From positions 620,001 through 684,000 of the forward strand of contig CP102404.1 in NCBI GenBank assembly GCA_024628785.1: a stretch of DNA of 64,000 nucleotides. Reading direction: 5' to 3'. Made by a program: the position numbers and the translations under genes. Under the pieces are notes generated by a model that was not told the DNA's origin, did no database searches, and saw only the letters and a program-made list of their open reading frames with translations. Positions 1-9,594 of this stretch are shown one piece after another; position 1 is the first letter of the stretch, and each line of letters opens with the position of its first letter. Source of the DNA: Fusobacteria bacterium ZRK30 (GTDB lineage Bacteria > Fusobacteriota > Fusobacteriia > Fusobacteriales > Fusobacteriaceae).

Positions 1-622
1 CAAACATAATACCGTTTTTAGTGCCTCCAAAGGAAAGAATATCTACTCCGCATCCCCTTGTCATCTCCTCCAATGAACATTCTAAAGCCACTGCGGCATT
101 GGAAATTCTGGCACCATCCATGTGAAGATACATTCCATGTTTTTTAGCAAAATCAGAAATCTCTCTGATCTCGTCTAAAGTATAGATAGTTCCATTTTCT
201 GTGGCCTGGCTGATGGAGATGATAGACGGGCTGGGTCTATGAAAAGTATCTTTAAACAATAGGTATTTTTTAGCTTTTTCTATGTCTAATTTTCCGTTTG
301 TAGTAGGGACGGTTAACATCTGCATCCCGGTCACTTTAGCTGTAGAGCCGGTCTCGTCTGTAAATATATGAGCAGTTTCAGGACAGATAACAGCGCTGCC
401 TATCTCCTTCATTATATCCAGAGCAAAAACATTTGATGCAGTTCCGTTGTATACGAATAAGGTTTCTACCGGGCCAAATACTTCATTGAACTTTTGCTTG
501 GCTTTTGTGGTGTATTCATCTCCTCCATATGGAGATTGATGACCACTGTTGGCATCGATTAAGCTTTTCATAATATTAGGATGTACTCCGCTGTAGTTGT
601 CACTTGCAAAACTTTTTTTCAT
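1..622 (-). CDS. ltaE: Low-specificity L-threonine aldolase (3' part cut by window edge)
   Basis: PLP-dependent aldolase that cleaves L-threonine/L-allo-threonine to glycine and acetaldehyde in the cytoplasm. The visible 207 residues begin MKKSFASDNYSGVHP and run off the left edge, so about 130 C-terminal residues are missing. The motif SFGGTKNG is visible; its Lys202 is the expected Schiff-base lysine of the Pseudomonas-type enzymes. The HMDGAR segment near residues 167-172 carries the PLP-binding Asp. An SD-like GGAGG lies just before the ATG. The next gene upstream (coiled-coil protein) is on the same strand, 18 bp away, so the two are probably cotranscribed. Family assignment is from motif recognition and is firm. 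Confidence 0.9.
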   Translation of the reverse strand, partial: MKKSFASDNYSGVHPNIMKSLIDANSGHQSPYGGDEYTTKAKQKFNEVFGPVETLFVYNGTASNVFALDIMKEIGSAVICPETAHIFTDETGSTAKVTGMQMLTVPTTNGKLDIEKAKKYLLFKDTFHRPSPSIISISQATENGTIYTLDEIREISDFAKKHGMYLHMDGARISNAAVALECSLEEMTRGCGVDILSFGGTKNGIMF

Positions 623-640
623 ATTTCCTCCCAAATAAAA

Positions 641-1453
641 TTATTTTTTTCTTAATTCATTATATTCAGCTAGTTTTTCTTTTAATTTTTCTATCTGTGC
701 AGGGGTAAAGTTTTCCTCTTTTAGAGCTTCAAAATTAAAGCTTTCTAATTGATAGATAAACTTCATTCCTATTTCTGTAAGGTAGGAAACAAAACTTCTG
801 TATCTGAAAAATACTTTGGATACTTTATGTCCGTAAACTAAGTATTCCTCGATATCGGAATTAAATTCGCCATTTTTAAATTTGATATATTCATTTTCAG
901 CATTGTTTATTTTTGTTTTAGAGATCCCGTCTGCTATTAATTTTTCAAAATTTAAATTTTCTAACTCACTTACATATATGTATCCTGAATTTTCACAGAT
1001 CTTCTTAAATTCGTCATGTTTTCTTGCCGAATAGAGATCCTTAATTAAAACTCTATATCGAGGTTCTTCTATCACTGTTTCAGTTTCTTTAGATTGTTTT
1101 AAAACCTGATTTTCTTCCCTTAAACTATTTGCCATCTTTTCAATTTCTGTTATTTTTTCAATGATTTCATGATTTTCAGCCATCAATTTCATATTTTCTA
1201 ACCTAAAATTTTCATTTAAAATTTTTAGATCTGTATTTTCTTTTTTTACCTTATCAAACTCTAAGGTGATCTTTTCAAATTGTCTGTCATGGGGAGATTT
1301 AGATATTTTCTCTATTTTTTTATCTTTTTCCTGGATGAGGTTTACTAACTCCTCCTCTTTGGTCTTACTTTCTATTATTTCTTTTTGCAGGCTATCGATC
1401 AATACATTTAACTCAGCAATTTTCTCTTTTTCTTTAATTCCAAATAAACTCAT
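641..1453 (-). CDS. Coiled-coil hypothetical protein
   Basis: A 270-residue cytoplasmic protein of unknown function. I start it at MSLFGIKEK because GGAGGAG sits 3-5 bases before this ATG; an ATG four codons upstream overlaps that ribosome site. Residues 10-125 are almost continuous heptad-like Glu/Lys/Leu coiled coil. The C-terminal 140 residues form a globular, helical region rich in Phe/Tyr (RYRSFVSYLTEIGMKF). No catalytic motif and no signal peptide are visible. It is close upstream of the threonine aldolase gene on the same strand. I do not recognise the family. Confidence 0.75.
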   Translation of the reverse strand: MSLFGIKEKEKIAELNVLIDSLQKEIIESKTKEEELVNLIQEKDKKIEKISKSPHDRQFEKITLEFDKVKKENTDLKILNENFRLENMKLMAENHEIIEKITEIEKMANSLREENQVLKQSKETETVIEEPRYRVLIKDLYSARKHDEFKKICENSGYIYVSELENLNFEKLIADGISKTKINNAENEYIKFKNGEFNSDIEEYLVYGHKVSKVFFRYRSFVSYLTEIGMKFIYQLESFNFEALKEENFTPAQIEKLKEKLAEYNELRKK

Positions 1454-1571
1454 AGGCTCCTCCATATTTTTCCTTTTATTATAAGTATAGTAGAAAAAAA
1501 AAATAAATTCAACTTTAAATTATTCTAGAAATAATTTTTTAAAAACTGTATAATAAGCAGGGAGGTGGAAT

Positions 1572-2081
1572 ATGAAGTTAAAACAATCTATGATTATTCT
1601 GATATTATTAATTTTAGGAGGGTGTACAAGCCTTGATTTTTTTATCAAAGAAACAAAATTTAACAACCTAAAGGAGAAAGACGGTCTTTACTATAAAAAT
1701 GAAAAACTCTATACAGGTGAGGCTAGGTCTTATTATGAGAATAAAAATAAAAAAGCCTTTGGAACTTTTAAAAACGGGGAATTTGATGGAGAATTTTTAT
1801 TTTACTATGAAGATGGTAATTTGAGATCGAAGATGAATTTTGTTGAAAATAAGTTAGATGGGACAAAATATCAGTATTATTCCAACGGAAATAAAAAAAT
1901 AGTAGAGAATTACAACCAGGGAAGGTTAAACGGGATGCTGACAGAATATTATGAAAATTCAGCTATTAAATTTGAAGTCCGATTTAAAGATGACGTTATG
2001 ACTGGAGATGCTGTTTCCTACGGAAAAGACGGGAGTGTTACCAGCAGGATAAGTTATGAGGTAGATGAGGATGATGAATAA
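1572..2081 (+). CDS. MORN-repeat (YwqK-type) lipoprotein
   Basis: A 169-residue predicted lipoprotein. The N-terminus is a type II signal peptide with lipobox LGGC (Cys at about residue 18), so it should be anchored to a membrane facing the periplasm or outside. Residues 45-165 contain successive MORN_2-like units, each roughly Y-Y-x-N-G followed by a G-E/D-G turn. Such repeats are common in Fusobacteriota and are often mis-named YwqK antitoxins; their real role is unclear. A GGGAGGTGG ribosome site precedes the ATG. Related MORN proteins in this window are at 13636-14262 and 26385-26762. Confidence 0.8.
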   Translation: MKLKQSMIILILLILGGCTSLDFFIKETKFNNLKEKDGLYYKNEKLYTGEARSYYENKNKKAFGTFKNGEFDGEFLFYYEDGNLRSKMNFVENKLDGTKYQYYSNGNKKIVENYNQGRLNGMLTEYYENSAIKFEVRFKDDVMTGDAVSYGKDGSVTSRISYEVDEDDE

Positions 2082-2155
2082 AAAAAGCAACATGATGTTG
2101 TACCCAGATGAGCTTCACTAAGATTTTAGAATTAATTTATAATTTTTCGGGTGAT

Positions 2156-2200
2156 AAAAAAGTGATAGATTAAGTATGCATACTTAATCTATCACTTTTT
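2156..2200. terminator. Bidirectional terminator, perfect 36-bp palindrome
   Basis: A perfect palindrome with no unpaired loop occupies 2161-2196, with AAAAA before and TTTTT after it. It lies between two convergent genes (MORN lipoprotein and asparaginase) and can terminate both. Confidence 0.85.
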
Positions 2201-2204
2201 GTTT

Positions 2205-3590
2205 TTAATACTTGTCTATAAAAATTTCAAAGACTACCCTATCCCAAGAAATTTTTCTCTGGGATTCAATATTGAAATAAATTTTTGTGCCTTCTTCTAA
2301 AATCTGAGCGGTAGAATGATCGAAACTAATTAAAAAATCAGCTGTCTCCCCATCTCTGGTTAAAGTTTTTATGGAATTTATTAGAGGTAACTCAGTTTCT
2401 CCCTTAATAGTTACACTTAGATCTATGGGATCGGAAGAGCTTATATTTCTAACTCTAAATCTGGTTCTTTTTATCTTAGAGGGATCTACCTCCCCTGGAA
2501 GAACTATCTCAAATGATTTAGAAGTAACTCCTTCATTGGCATCATCCAGCCGGTAAGTAAGAAGGTCTAGACTCTGCTCTCCACAGATATCAAGCTGGAT
2601 AGCTTCTCCAATAGATTTACTGTCCATTCCCTTCCCTAAAAGGTGCATAAGTTTGGCAATAGCTGCTTCCGGAGTAAGATCCATACCACTGACTACCCCT
2701 GCATCTAAAAGTCTTGTGCTGGCATCATAGAGCCCCATTTTAACCATCCCAGTAGGGCATTGGCTGATATTCACAACGGTAACACCTGAATCTATGATTT
2801 CTTTGATAACAGAAACGAAAGCATCACTTGTAGGAGCGTTTCCATTTCCATAGGTTTTTAAGATAAGTCCCTTGATATCATTGGTTTTAAATATCTTCTT
2901 TAATATTTCAGGGTTGAATCCCGGAAATATATCAAAGACCAATACATTTGTATCCATTGAATAATCTACAAAGAACTCTTTTTCCGATGGTTTTCTAATT
3001 TTTGATTTATCTATCTTTATATCTGATCCTGCTACTCCTAAATTTGGGTAGTTAGGTGTTGAAAAACCGTAGTAGTTACTTGCATCTAACTTTCTGGATC
3101 TGTTTCCTCTAAGGAGATGATCTCTAAAGAAGATAGAGACTTCAGGAACTAAAGTGATGTTGTATAACTCTGATCCTGCTATCTGGATAGCCGTTACCAG
3201 GTTTTGAAGTGCATCACTTCTGGGATTTTCAAGAGGTACCTGAGATCCGGTTAAGACTACAGGTTTACTCAAGTTATTCAGCATAAATGAGAGGGCAGAA
3301 GCTGTAAAAGCCATTGTGTCTGTCCCATGTAAAACAACAAATCCACAATATATGTCATAATTTTTTTCTATTATCTGGGCTATCTCAATCCAAATTTTTG
3401 GATTCATGTCTGAAGAATCGATAAGTTCTTTTACCTGAATATATCCAGTATCAAAATTATTTAAAAGTGGATAATTTGCCGCAATCTCATTCCAATCTTC
3501 TGCGGGTTTTAACGGGCTCAATGGATTTCCTTTCTCAATATGAACCATTCCAATGGTTCCACCTGTATTAATTACTAGTACTTTTTTCAT
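2205..3590 (-). CDS. ansA: L-asparaginase, type I-like, with extra C-terminal domain
   Basis: Hydrolyses L-asparagine to aspartate and ammonia. The start is the ATG of MKKVLVINTGGTIG, preceded by GGAGGAG; a longer reading frame upstream has no such site. The nucleophile motif TGGTIG is at residues 9-14 (Thr12), the substrate motif IDSSDM at 57-62, and the second catalytic motif HGTDT at 88-92. There is no signal peptide, so it is cytoplasmic. The usual family length is about 330-340 residues, but this protein is 461. The additional 115 residues (about 345-461) look beta-rich (SFEIVLPGEVDPSKIKRTRF onward) and have no motif I know. The gene is convergent with the MORN lipoprotein. Confidence 0.92.
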   Translation of the reverse strand: MKKVLVINTGGTIGMVHIEKGNPLSPLKPAEDWNEIAANYPLLNNFDTGYIQVKELIDSSDMNPKIWIEIAQIIEKNYDIYCGFVVLHGTDTMAFTASALSFMLNNLSKPVVLTGSQVPLENPRSDALQNLVTAIQIAGSELYNITLVPEVSIFFRDHLLRGNRSRKLDASNYYGFSTPNYPNLGVAGSDIKIDKSKIRKPSEKEFFVDYSMDTNVLVFDIFPGFNPEILKKIFKTNDIKGLILKTYGNGNAPTSDAFVSVIKEIIDSGVTVVNISQCPTGMVKMGLYDASTRLLDAGVVSGMDLTPEAAIAKLMHLLGKGMDSKSIGEAIQLDICGEQSLDLLTYRLDDANEGVTSKSFEIVLPGEVDPSKIKRTRFRVRNISSSDPIDLSVTIKGETELPLINSIKTLTRDGETADFLISFDHSTAQILEEGTKIYFNIESQRKISWDRVVFEIFIDKY

Positions 3591-3869
3591 CCCACTCCTC
3601 CAATTATTATAGTTTGTATAAATGTTACTCTTTATTTTTTTTGTACATATTATTATACTTTTTTTTTTTGATATATGGAAGTGTTTTTTAGAAAATTGTA
3701 TTTTTTTTGATTGATTCATTTCAAAAGCTGACAATGAACCAAAAAACTTTAGTATTGAGTAAAAGAGTTATCGTTTTTGATACAGGATTTCACAGATTTA
3801 AAATTTTTACATTAACTCCAAACTCTTCTTCTACTTGTTTCATTTAAAAGGATCATTTTCTTTTTTAAA

Positions 3870-4856
3870 TTAATAGACCTTATCTATCTTTATAAAAGTG
3901 TCATAAAATGCAGCCTGTCCTCCCATCTCGGAAGACCCGTTAAAAGTAAGGAAATTTGGATTTCCATGTTTATGGTGCCAGCCGGAGAACATATAAACTA
4001 AGTCTTCAGGAAGTGTTTTATCAGGATAGACACTGCACTGAATACTCCCGTTTCCTTAACAAGGTATTCCATAGTAAGACCATTTAGATATTTAAAATAT
4101 TCTTCAAATCCCACTACATGTTTTTTTAAATATTCTTTTTCATATCCCTTGTTGTGGATAATATACTTTGTTACTGCCATGGCCAGAGCACCATCTGTTG
4201 AAGGATTAGGGGAGATATGAATATCTGCAAACTTACTGGATTCGTTTATTCTAGGGTCCACTGTTACTATCTTTACGTTATTTTTTCTGGCAGCGAGGAT
4301 CCTTTCATGGAGGTGGATAGATGTATTAAATGGGTTTTCCCCATAGTATTACTATTTTAGAGTTTAATATATCATTTATATTACTGCTTCTCTTCCCTCC
4401 AAAATCATACTCCTGAGCTTGATTGCCGGCTCCCCAGCATGTACTTCCTTTGGAAGTGGTTATACCCCCATAAAAGTTGAAGAAAACATCTTCAATTTTT
4501 TTAAGAAAGCCTGTCGTTCCAGACTGAAAATAATGGAGAACTGAAGAACTTCCATGGTTTTCCTTGTAACAGGCTAGCCTCTCACTTACAATATCAACAG
4601 CTTTTTCAAAGGAGATCTCCTTCCAGGTATCATCTATCTTCATTAGAGGTTTTTTTATCCTGTCCTTGCTGTATAGTCTTTCCATATGCTTTATCCCTTT
4701 AGGACAAATTATACCTTTTGTAAATGAATTTTCCTTGCTTCCAAGGATTTTTACAACCTTTCCCTCACTTTTATAGACATCAAACTTACACATATCATAG
4801 CAATCCAAAGGGCAACTGCTGCTAAATTTCTCTAATTTCATATTAAATATTTTCAC
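3870..4856 (-). pseudogene. Decayed molybdopterin oxidoreductase
   Basis: Remnant of a molybdopterin-dependent oxidoreductase (DMSO-reductase superfamily). The N-terminal frame (4326-4856) carries the [4Fe-4S] motif CPLDCYDMC with the fourth Cys in ICPKG, and STCWGAG around the Mo-ligand position. A one-base loss in an A run near 4330-4336 shifts the frame; the reading continues as NPFNTSIHLHERILAARKNN into VDPRINESSKFADIH. A second shift near 4020 leads to LPEDLVYMFSGWHHKHGN, ending at the TAA at 3870. The remaining pieces total about 330 residues against about 700 for the family, so a large central part has also been deleted. Confidence 0.85.
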
Positions 4857-5277
4857 CTCCTAAAGATAATTATCATATTTTACTTTAATTTAAATGTTAA
4901 GTCGAAATTAAAAAAATAAATTTTTGTTAAATATGAATATACAAAATAATGTTTAGATGGATTAGATCGAGATACCATTTTAGAATGTTAAATTAGCGTT
5001 GACTAAAAAAACGGACAATAGTGATCAATAAATCGTGTCAAAGAATAGAAAAAGAAGAAACAATAACGGAGTCAAAAATTCAAAAAAGTGATATATATAT
5101 AAGTATTACTAAAAATTTATACCTAATCATAGAAAAATACCTGTCGATGTTGTATAATGTAACGAATACAGAGCTAATTATAAAAGGCAGTAAACACAAG
5201 GAATACAATCCTAAAAAAATTATAGTCCTATGATGGATATACTATAAATTTGCATAAAGGATTTTTTGGAGGTAGAA
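4857..5277. other. Intergenic region upstream of dnaN
   Basis: 421 bases with no convincing gene. A short plus-strand frame at 5021-5233 starts at GTG without a ribosome site and looks like chance. TATAAT at 5153-5158 preceded by TG is a possible extended -10 promoter for dnaN, but no clear -35 is seen. Confidence 0.4.
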
Positions 5278-6369
5278 ATGAAAATCAAAATCAATAGAAA
5301 CGAATTGATTCACAACCTAAGTGACTTATCTTTAGTGATTAAGGATAATTCCATAAGACCTGTAATATCAGGGGCTAAATTAGAAGTAAAAAATAATGAA
5401 ATTAGATTTACCGGAACAACACTAGAAACGACTATAAAGTCATATTTAAAAGGTGAAATTATAGAGGAAGGAATTGTTGTCTTTAAAATTGGATTGGTTT
5501 TAGAATATATAAAATTATTAAATCAGGATGAGATAGAGGTCAGTGCCACTGAAAACAAGTTGTTTATCCATAACGCCGAATTTACAACTCTGGACAGTGA
5601 TGAATATCCAAAATTAAATATATTGGGTGGTGATTCACTTTTAGATATTGAGGCGAATACATTGGTAGAAGCTTTTGATAAGGTATTATTTTCAGCTTCT
5701 ATGACTCCTGAAAATTTAGCTATTAATACCATTAGGATGAAATTAGAGGACAATAAAATTTATTTGATCACTACAGATTCATACAGACTTACCCACTATG
5801 TTCTAGAGAGTGAGACTAAACTGAACAAAGAGATATCTATCCCCTTAGAGGGAGCTACTATTCTAAGCAAACTTTTCAGAGGGAGCAAGGAAACCTTAAA
5901 TTTCTTTATTGACGGAAGTCAGTTGAGAGTGAAATCTGAAAAATTAGTTTTTTCCATCAGATTGGTAGACCTGGCATTCCCCGATTACAATGCTATTTTA
6001 GGCAGTATGAACTCTAGTAAGACAATTGAGATGAATTTAAAAGAATTAAAATCAGCACTAAAAAAAGTTCTTACTATTGCCAAAAGAAATCAAGAGACAA
6101 AAAATGGTGCATATTTTGATTTTAATGGGAATAAACTGAAAATATCGGTATCTTCTGGAAGTGCTAAAACTACGCAAAAGCTAGATACAATCAAAGAAGG
6201 CGATAACTTCAAAGCTTCCTTAAATGTAAAGTTTATAGAAGATTTTTTAAATAATATAGAAAAAAATATAATTATCAAGGCTACCAATGCCAGTTCGATG
6301 TTTATCCTAAAAGAGATGGATAATGACAACTATACTTATATTTTAATGCCGTTAGCCCTTAGAGATTAG
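5278..6369 (+). CDS. dnaN: DNA polymerase III beta sliding clamp
   Basis: The ring-shaped clamp that tethers replicative polymerase to DNA. It is 363 residues, the normal length. Three repeated clamp domains can be followed: residues 1-120 (MKIKINRNELIHNLSDLS), about 125-245 (ANTLVEAFDKVLFSAS, TTDSYRLTHY, SIPLEGATILSKL) and 245-363, ending YILMPLALRD, where the family has the MPMR/L tail. The ATG at 5278 has GGAGG five bases upstream; an in-frame TTG four codons earlier overlaps that site and is rejected. It is not next to dnaA here. A 48-residue gene follows after 8 bases. Confidence 0.96.
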   Translation: MKIKINRNELIHNLSDLSLVIKDNSIRPVISGAKLEVKNNEIRFTGTTLETTIKSYLKGEIIEEGIVVFKIGLVLEYIKLLNQDEIEVSATENKLFIHNAEFTTLDSDEYPKLNILGGDSLLDIEANTLVEAFDKVLFSASMTPENLAINTIRMKLEDNKIYLITTDSYRLTHYVLESETKLNKEISIPLEGATILSKLFRGSKETLNFFIDGSQLRVKSEKLVFSIRLVDLAFPDYNAILGSMNSSKTIEMNLKELKSALKKVLTIAKRNQETKNGAYFDFNGNKLKISVSSGSAKTTQKLDTIKEGDNFKASLNVKFIEDFLNNIEKNIIIKATNASSMFILKEMDNDNYTYILMPLALRD

Positions 6370-6377
6370 GAGGAAAT

Positions 6378-6524
6378 ATGGATTTTTATAAAAGAATGTT
6401 AATTAAAATACTAAAAAATTCCATGACAGGCTGTGAATCCAATGTTTTGAAGATTTTAGAATCAGGATATGATCTGAATATTAAGGACAAAGAGGAGCTT
6501 GAGGAGTTAATCGATAATTTATAG
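6378..6524 (+). CDS. Small conserved-looking protein downstream of dnaN
   Basis: A 48-residue frame too short for most gene finders: MDFYKRMLIKILKNSMTGCE... ending LEELIDNL. AGGAGG lies 3 bases upstream of the ATG and overlaps the end of dnaN, so it is translationally linked to it. The protein is mainly helical and acidic at the C-terminus, with one Cys. I do not recognise it. The strong ribosome site and the good fit between dnaN and pepD support a real gene. Confidence 0.65.
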   Translation: MDFYKRMLIKILKNSMTGCESNVLKILESGYDLNIKDKEELEELIDNL

Positions 6525-6561
6525 CAACAACATTAATTTAAATATACGGGGGGAGACAAGT

Positions 6562-8025
6562 ATGAACGTTTTATCTGGTTTAAAACCTGAAAAGGTATTC
6601 AATTTTTTCGAGGAGATCAGTGCTATTCCTAGAGGGTCAAAGCATGAAGAACAAATAAGTGAATATTTAGCAAATTTTGGAAAATCCAGAGGATTAGAGA
6701 CTATCCAGGATGAGGCTCTTAATGTAATTATAAAAAAAGATGCTACTCCGGGATATGAGGAGGTACCGGCTATAATTATCCAGGGACATATGGATATGGT
6801 CTGGGAAAAGAATCTAGATACTGAATTTGATTTTGAAAAGGAAGGGTTGAACCTTTTAATCGATGGAGATTTTATAAAAGCTAAGGGAACTACCTTAGGT
6901 GCCGACAATGGTATAGCTGTTGCTTTTGCACTGGCTGTATTAGATTCAAAGGATATTCCCCATCCAAAATTAGAAGTATTAGTTACTTCTGATGAGGAAA
7001 CAGGGATGTCTGGAGCTATTGCTTTAGACGGGAATTTATTGGATGGTAAATATTTATTTAATATAGACACAGAGGAAGAGGGAGAGATCTATGTAAGCTG
7101 TTCAGGTGGTAATAGAACGACTCTTACAATTCCTGTGACATATACTGATGCTGCATTGGATTCATTCTTTAATATAAGTGTTAGAGGGTTATTTGGTGGT
7201 CATTCAGGGATGGAGATTCAATTACAGAGAGGGAACTCAAATAAGATCATGGCCAGAATATTAAAGGCTGTATCTGATAAATTGACTATCAACCTAATAG
7301 AGATAAATGGCGGATCAAAAACTAATGCTATTCCTCGTGAGGGAGATGCATTGATCTCTGTAGCAAAGAAAGATATAGAAACTTTAAATGAAATTTTAGC
7401 TGATGTAGCTAAAGATATAGTTGAGGAGTTAAGAGTTTCAGATGCAGGAGTTAAGATTAGTATAACAGAGGTAAAAGGGTTAGAAAGTTCTAAGGTCATG
7501 GATCTGGAGACAACTAACAGAGTTATCAACACTCTATTTTTATATCCCAACGGTGTTCAAAGAATGAGTTTGGATATAGAGGGATTGGTGGAGACTTCAC
7601 TTAACTTAGGTGTCCTTACTACAGAAGATGCAGGTGTTGTGTTACAATCGGCTATTAGAAGTTCTGTAGACGCTGCTAAAGCTTTATTAACAAAGGAAGT
7701 TGAGACCCTTGCAGTGGTTACAGGAGCCAAATTTGAACAAGGAGCTACTTATCCTGCTTGGAAGTTTAATCCTAATTCAAAATTACAGGATATGGCACTG
7801 GAAGTTCATGAGAAATCAACTGGTAAAAAAGCCGGGATCAAAGCTATCCATGCAGGGTTAGAGTGTGGATTATTAGGTGAAAAATTACCTGATTGTGATA
7901 TGATCTCATTTGGTCCGAATATGTTTGATGTTCATACTCCAGAAGAGAAACTATCTATATCTTCAGTTGAGAATGTATGGAAATATTTCTTAGATCTATT
8001 AAAATCGTCTAAAGATTATTTATAA
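6562..8025 (+). CDS. pepD: Aminoacyl-histidine dipeptidase (peptidase D, M20)
   Basis: Zinc metallodipeptidase (M20C) that hydrolyses Xaa-His and other dipeptides in the cytoplasm. It is 487 residues, the standard length. Metal-binding and catalytic motifs are visible: GHMDMVW (His76, Asp78), LGADNGIA (Asp115), SDEETGMSG (Glu145 catalytic, Glu146 metal), NIDTEEEG (Asp169), and the late HAGLECG histidine near residue 433. GGGGGAG precedes the ATG. It ends before a hairpin terminator shared with the convergent carbonic anhydrase gene. Confidence 0.95.
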   Translation: MNVLSGLKPEKVFNFFEEISAIPRGSKHEEQISEYLANFGKSRGLETIQDEALNVIIKKDATPGYEEVPAIIIQGHMDMVWEKNLDTEFDFEKEGLNLLIDGDFIKAKGTTLGADNGIAVAFALAVLDSKDIPHPKLEVLVTSDEETGMSGAIALDGNLLDGKYLFNIDTEEEGEIYVSCSGGNRTTLTIPVTYTDAALDSFFNISVRGLFGGHSGMEIQLQRGNSNKIMARILKAVSDKLTINLIEINGGSKTNAIPREGDALISVAKKDIETLNEILADVAKDIVEELRVSDAGVKISITEVKGLESSKVMDLETTNRVINTLFLYPNGVQRMSLDIEGLVETSLNLGVLTTEDAGVVLQSAIRSSVDAAKALLTKEVETLAVVTGAKFEQGATYPAWKFNPNSKLQDMALEVHEKSTGKKAGIKAIHAGLECGLLGEKLPDCDMISFGPNMFDVHTPEEKLSISSVENVWKYFLDLLKSSKDYL

Positions 8026-8046
8026 AATTAAATAGATTATATAAAC

Positions 8047-8080
8047 TAAAAGGGGTGTCTATGAGACAACCCCTTTTATC
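8047..8080. terminator. Bidirectional terminator between pepD and carbonic anhydrase
   Basis: Stem AAAAGGGGTGTCT / AGACAACCCCTTTT with loop ATG and one bulge, flanked by A-rich and T-rich tracts, between convergent genes. Confidence 0.8.
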
Positions 8081-8089
8081 TTTTGTTTT

Positions 8090-8713
8090 TTAATTGTCCA
8101 TAGGAATGAATGATCCTTTGATATCGTCATAATACTCTATCTCACCTGTTTCTATCTTGTAATACCATACATGAAGGTGTAATGAACCCTCGTCGACTCT
8201 TCTTTTTACTGCCGGGTATGTCAATAAGTTCTCCAGCTGAAACATAGCAGAGAGTTTTTCTGTATTAATAAGTTTTTCTTCCTCTGATCCTCCTACTAAT
8301 TGTGCTACTTTTTTGGCTTCATTACCTAATTCCAGCCATTTATTTGTATGAACTAAATCTACCTCTTTATCTAAATCCTTATAGAGGGATTTGATAGCTC
8401 CGCAATGGGAATGTCCGCAAACTATTATGTCGTCTACCTTTAAGACTGACACTGCATATTCTATTGCTGAAGCTGTTGAGTGATAATCTTCATCAGGTTT
8501 ATAAGGAGCTACGAAGTTTCCTACATTTTGAATGGTAAAAAGCTCACCAGGTTTAGATCCTGTAATCAAGCCCGGAATTACTCTGGAATCGCTGCACCCT
8601 ATAAACAATGTTCCTGGATGCTGCCCATCTTTTACTAATTTTAAATATAAATCTTTATTTTTTTTGAATTTTATCTCTTTAAATTTTTGATGTCCCTTTA
8701 ATAATTTTTCCAT
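8090..8713 (-). CDS. Beta-class carbonic anhydrase
   Basis: Zinc enzyme interconverting CO2 and bicarbonate. It is 207 residues. Zinc ligands Cys40 (in GCSDSR), His101 and Cys104 (GHSHCGAI) are all present, and the catalytic dyad Asp42-Arg44 is intact. The central VGNF and the ASAIEYAV helix are typical. There is no signal peptide, so it is cytoplasmic. AGGAGG lies 5 bases before the ATG. It is a stand-alone gene between two terminators. Confidence 0.95.
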   Translation of the reverse strand: MEKLLKGHQKFKEIKFKKNKDLYLKLVKDGQHPGTLFIGCSDSRVIPGLITGSKPGELFTIQNVGNFVAPYKPDEDYHSTASAIEYAVSVLKVDDIIVCGHSHCGAIKSLYKDLDKEVDLVHTNKWLELGNEAKKVAQLVGGSEEEKLINTEKLSAMFQLENLLTYPAVKRRVDEGSLHLHVWYYKIETGEIEYYDDIKGSFIPMDN

Positions 8714-8796
8714 AACGACCTCCTCTATGATCTAACTAATCCATATTATAGCACATTTTATAAAAAAAAATTAGAAAATTCAGCGAGATGATAAAA

Positions 8797-8833
8797 AAAT
8801 ATAAATAAATAGGCCTGTAAAATTTTACAGGCC
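8797..8833 (-). terminator. Terminator of the first SatP gene or of carbonic anhydrase region
   Basis: Perfect 22-bp palindrome (GGCCTGTAAAA and its complement) at 8812-8833, followed on the minus strand by a T-rich tract. It lies just beyond the stop codon of the gene at 8841. Confidence 0.75.
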
Positions 8834-8840
8834 ATATCTA

Positions 8841-9401
8841 TTACAAGGGTAGTATTACTTTCCCATATTTTTCATTTAAAATTAGTGCAGCGGCTTCATA
8901 CATAGCAGATAAACCTGCTACGATTCCTACATATCCTGCAATTTTTCCAAGCAATGCGCTTTCAAAGAAAAAGTGCAGCCCTAATAGTATGAATAAAAGA
9001 GTTACCGATCCAAAAACTATTTTACCGATAGTTGGACCGTTTAAAGTTCCTATAAAGAAGATCAGCGTAACTATCCCCCATACAAACATATAAGAGCCTA
9101 AAGCAATATGATCAGCTGCCATATACCCGCTCTTGTTTAATACCCAGACTCCGACTAATGTCCACCAGAAAGCACCGTAAGAAGTAAATGCTGTGGCTCC
9201 GAATGTGTTACCTTTTTTATTTTCCTGGATACCTGCAATTATCTGTACAAATCCTCCATAAAAAAGTCCCATCATCATGATCATATCATTTAGTCCAAAT
9301 AAACCTGCGTTGTGTAAATTTAATAACAAAGTTGTAGCTCCAAAACCCAGAAGCCCTAAAGGTGCTGGATTAGCCGTAGTATCTTTAACTATTCTTTCCA
9401 T
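8841..9401 (-). CDS. Acetate/succinate transporter, SatP/YaaH (GPR1/FUN34) family, copy 1
   Basis: Inner-membrane proton-coupled acetate (succinate) uptake protein of 186 residues with six predicted helices. The family signature NPAPLGLLGFG is at residues 11-21 and the FYGG motif of helix 2 follows. About 90 percent of residues match the second copy immediately upstream (9595-10155), so this is a tandem duplication. It has its own ribosome site (TAGGAGGAACAA before ATG) and its own terminator, so the copies may be regulated separately. Confidence 0.9.
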   Translation of the reverse strand: MERIVKDTTANPAPLGLLGFGATTLLLNLHNAGLFGLNDMIMMMGLFYGGFVQIIAGIQENKKGNTFGATAFTSYGAFWWTLVGVWVLNKSGYMAADHIALGSYMFVWGIVTLIFFIGTLNGPTIGKIVFGSVTLLFILLGLHFFFESALLGKIAGYVGIVAGLSAMYEAAALILNEKYGKVILPL

Positions 9402-9551
9402 TGTAATTTGTTCCTCCTATATTATGATTTTACAGAAAATTGTACCATTTATTCAGGAGTAGAACAACTTTAATTTGATTGATTAAATCTTTATTAAACT
9501 TTAAGAATTGTTAAATTAGGAGAGAGAAAAAAATCATACTTTCAAATAACC

Positions 9552-9591
9552 ATAAAAAAAGAGGCTGTCCCTAACCGGGATAAGCCTCTCT
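9552..9591 (-). terminator. Terminator of second SatP gene
   Basis: Stem AGAGGCT-TCCC / GGGA-AGCCTCT with loop TAACC. A nearly identical hairpin closes the ABC ATPase gene at 12529-12562, so this terminator type is repeated in the region. Confidence 0.75.
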
Positions 9592-9594
9592 TGA

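Noticed and set aside
5021-5233. 70-residue plus-strand frame before dnaN
   Set aside because: GTG start without ribosome site, composition like intergenic DNA and no recognisable text; a promoter-like TATAAT lies inside it.
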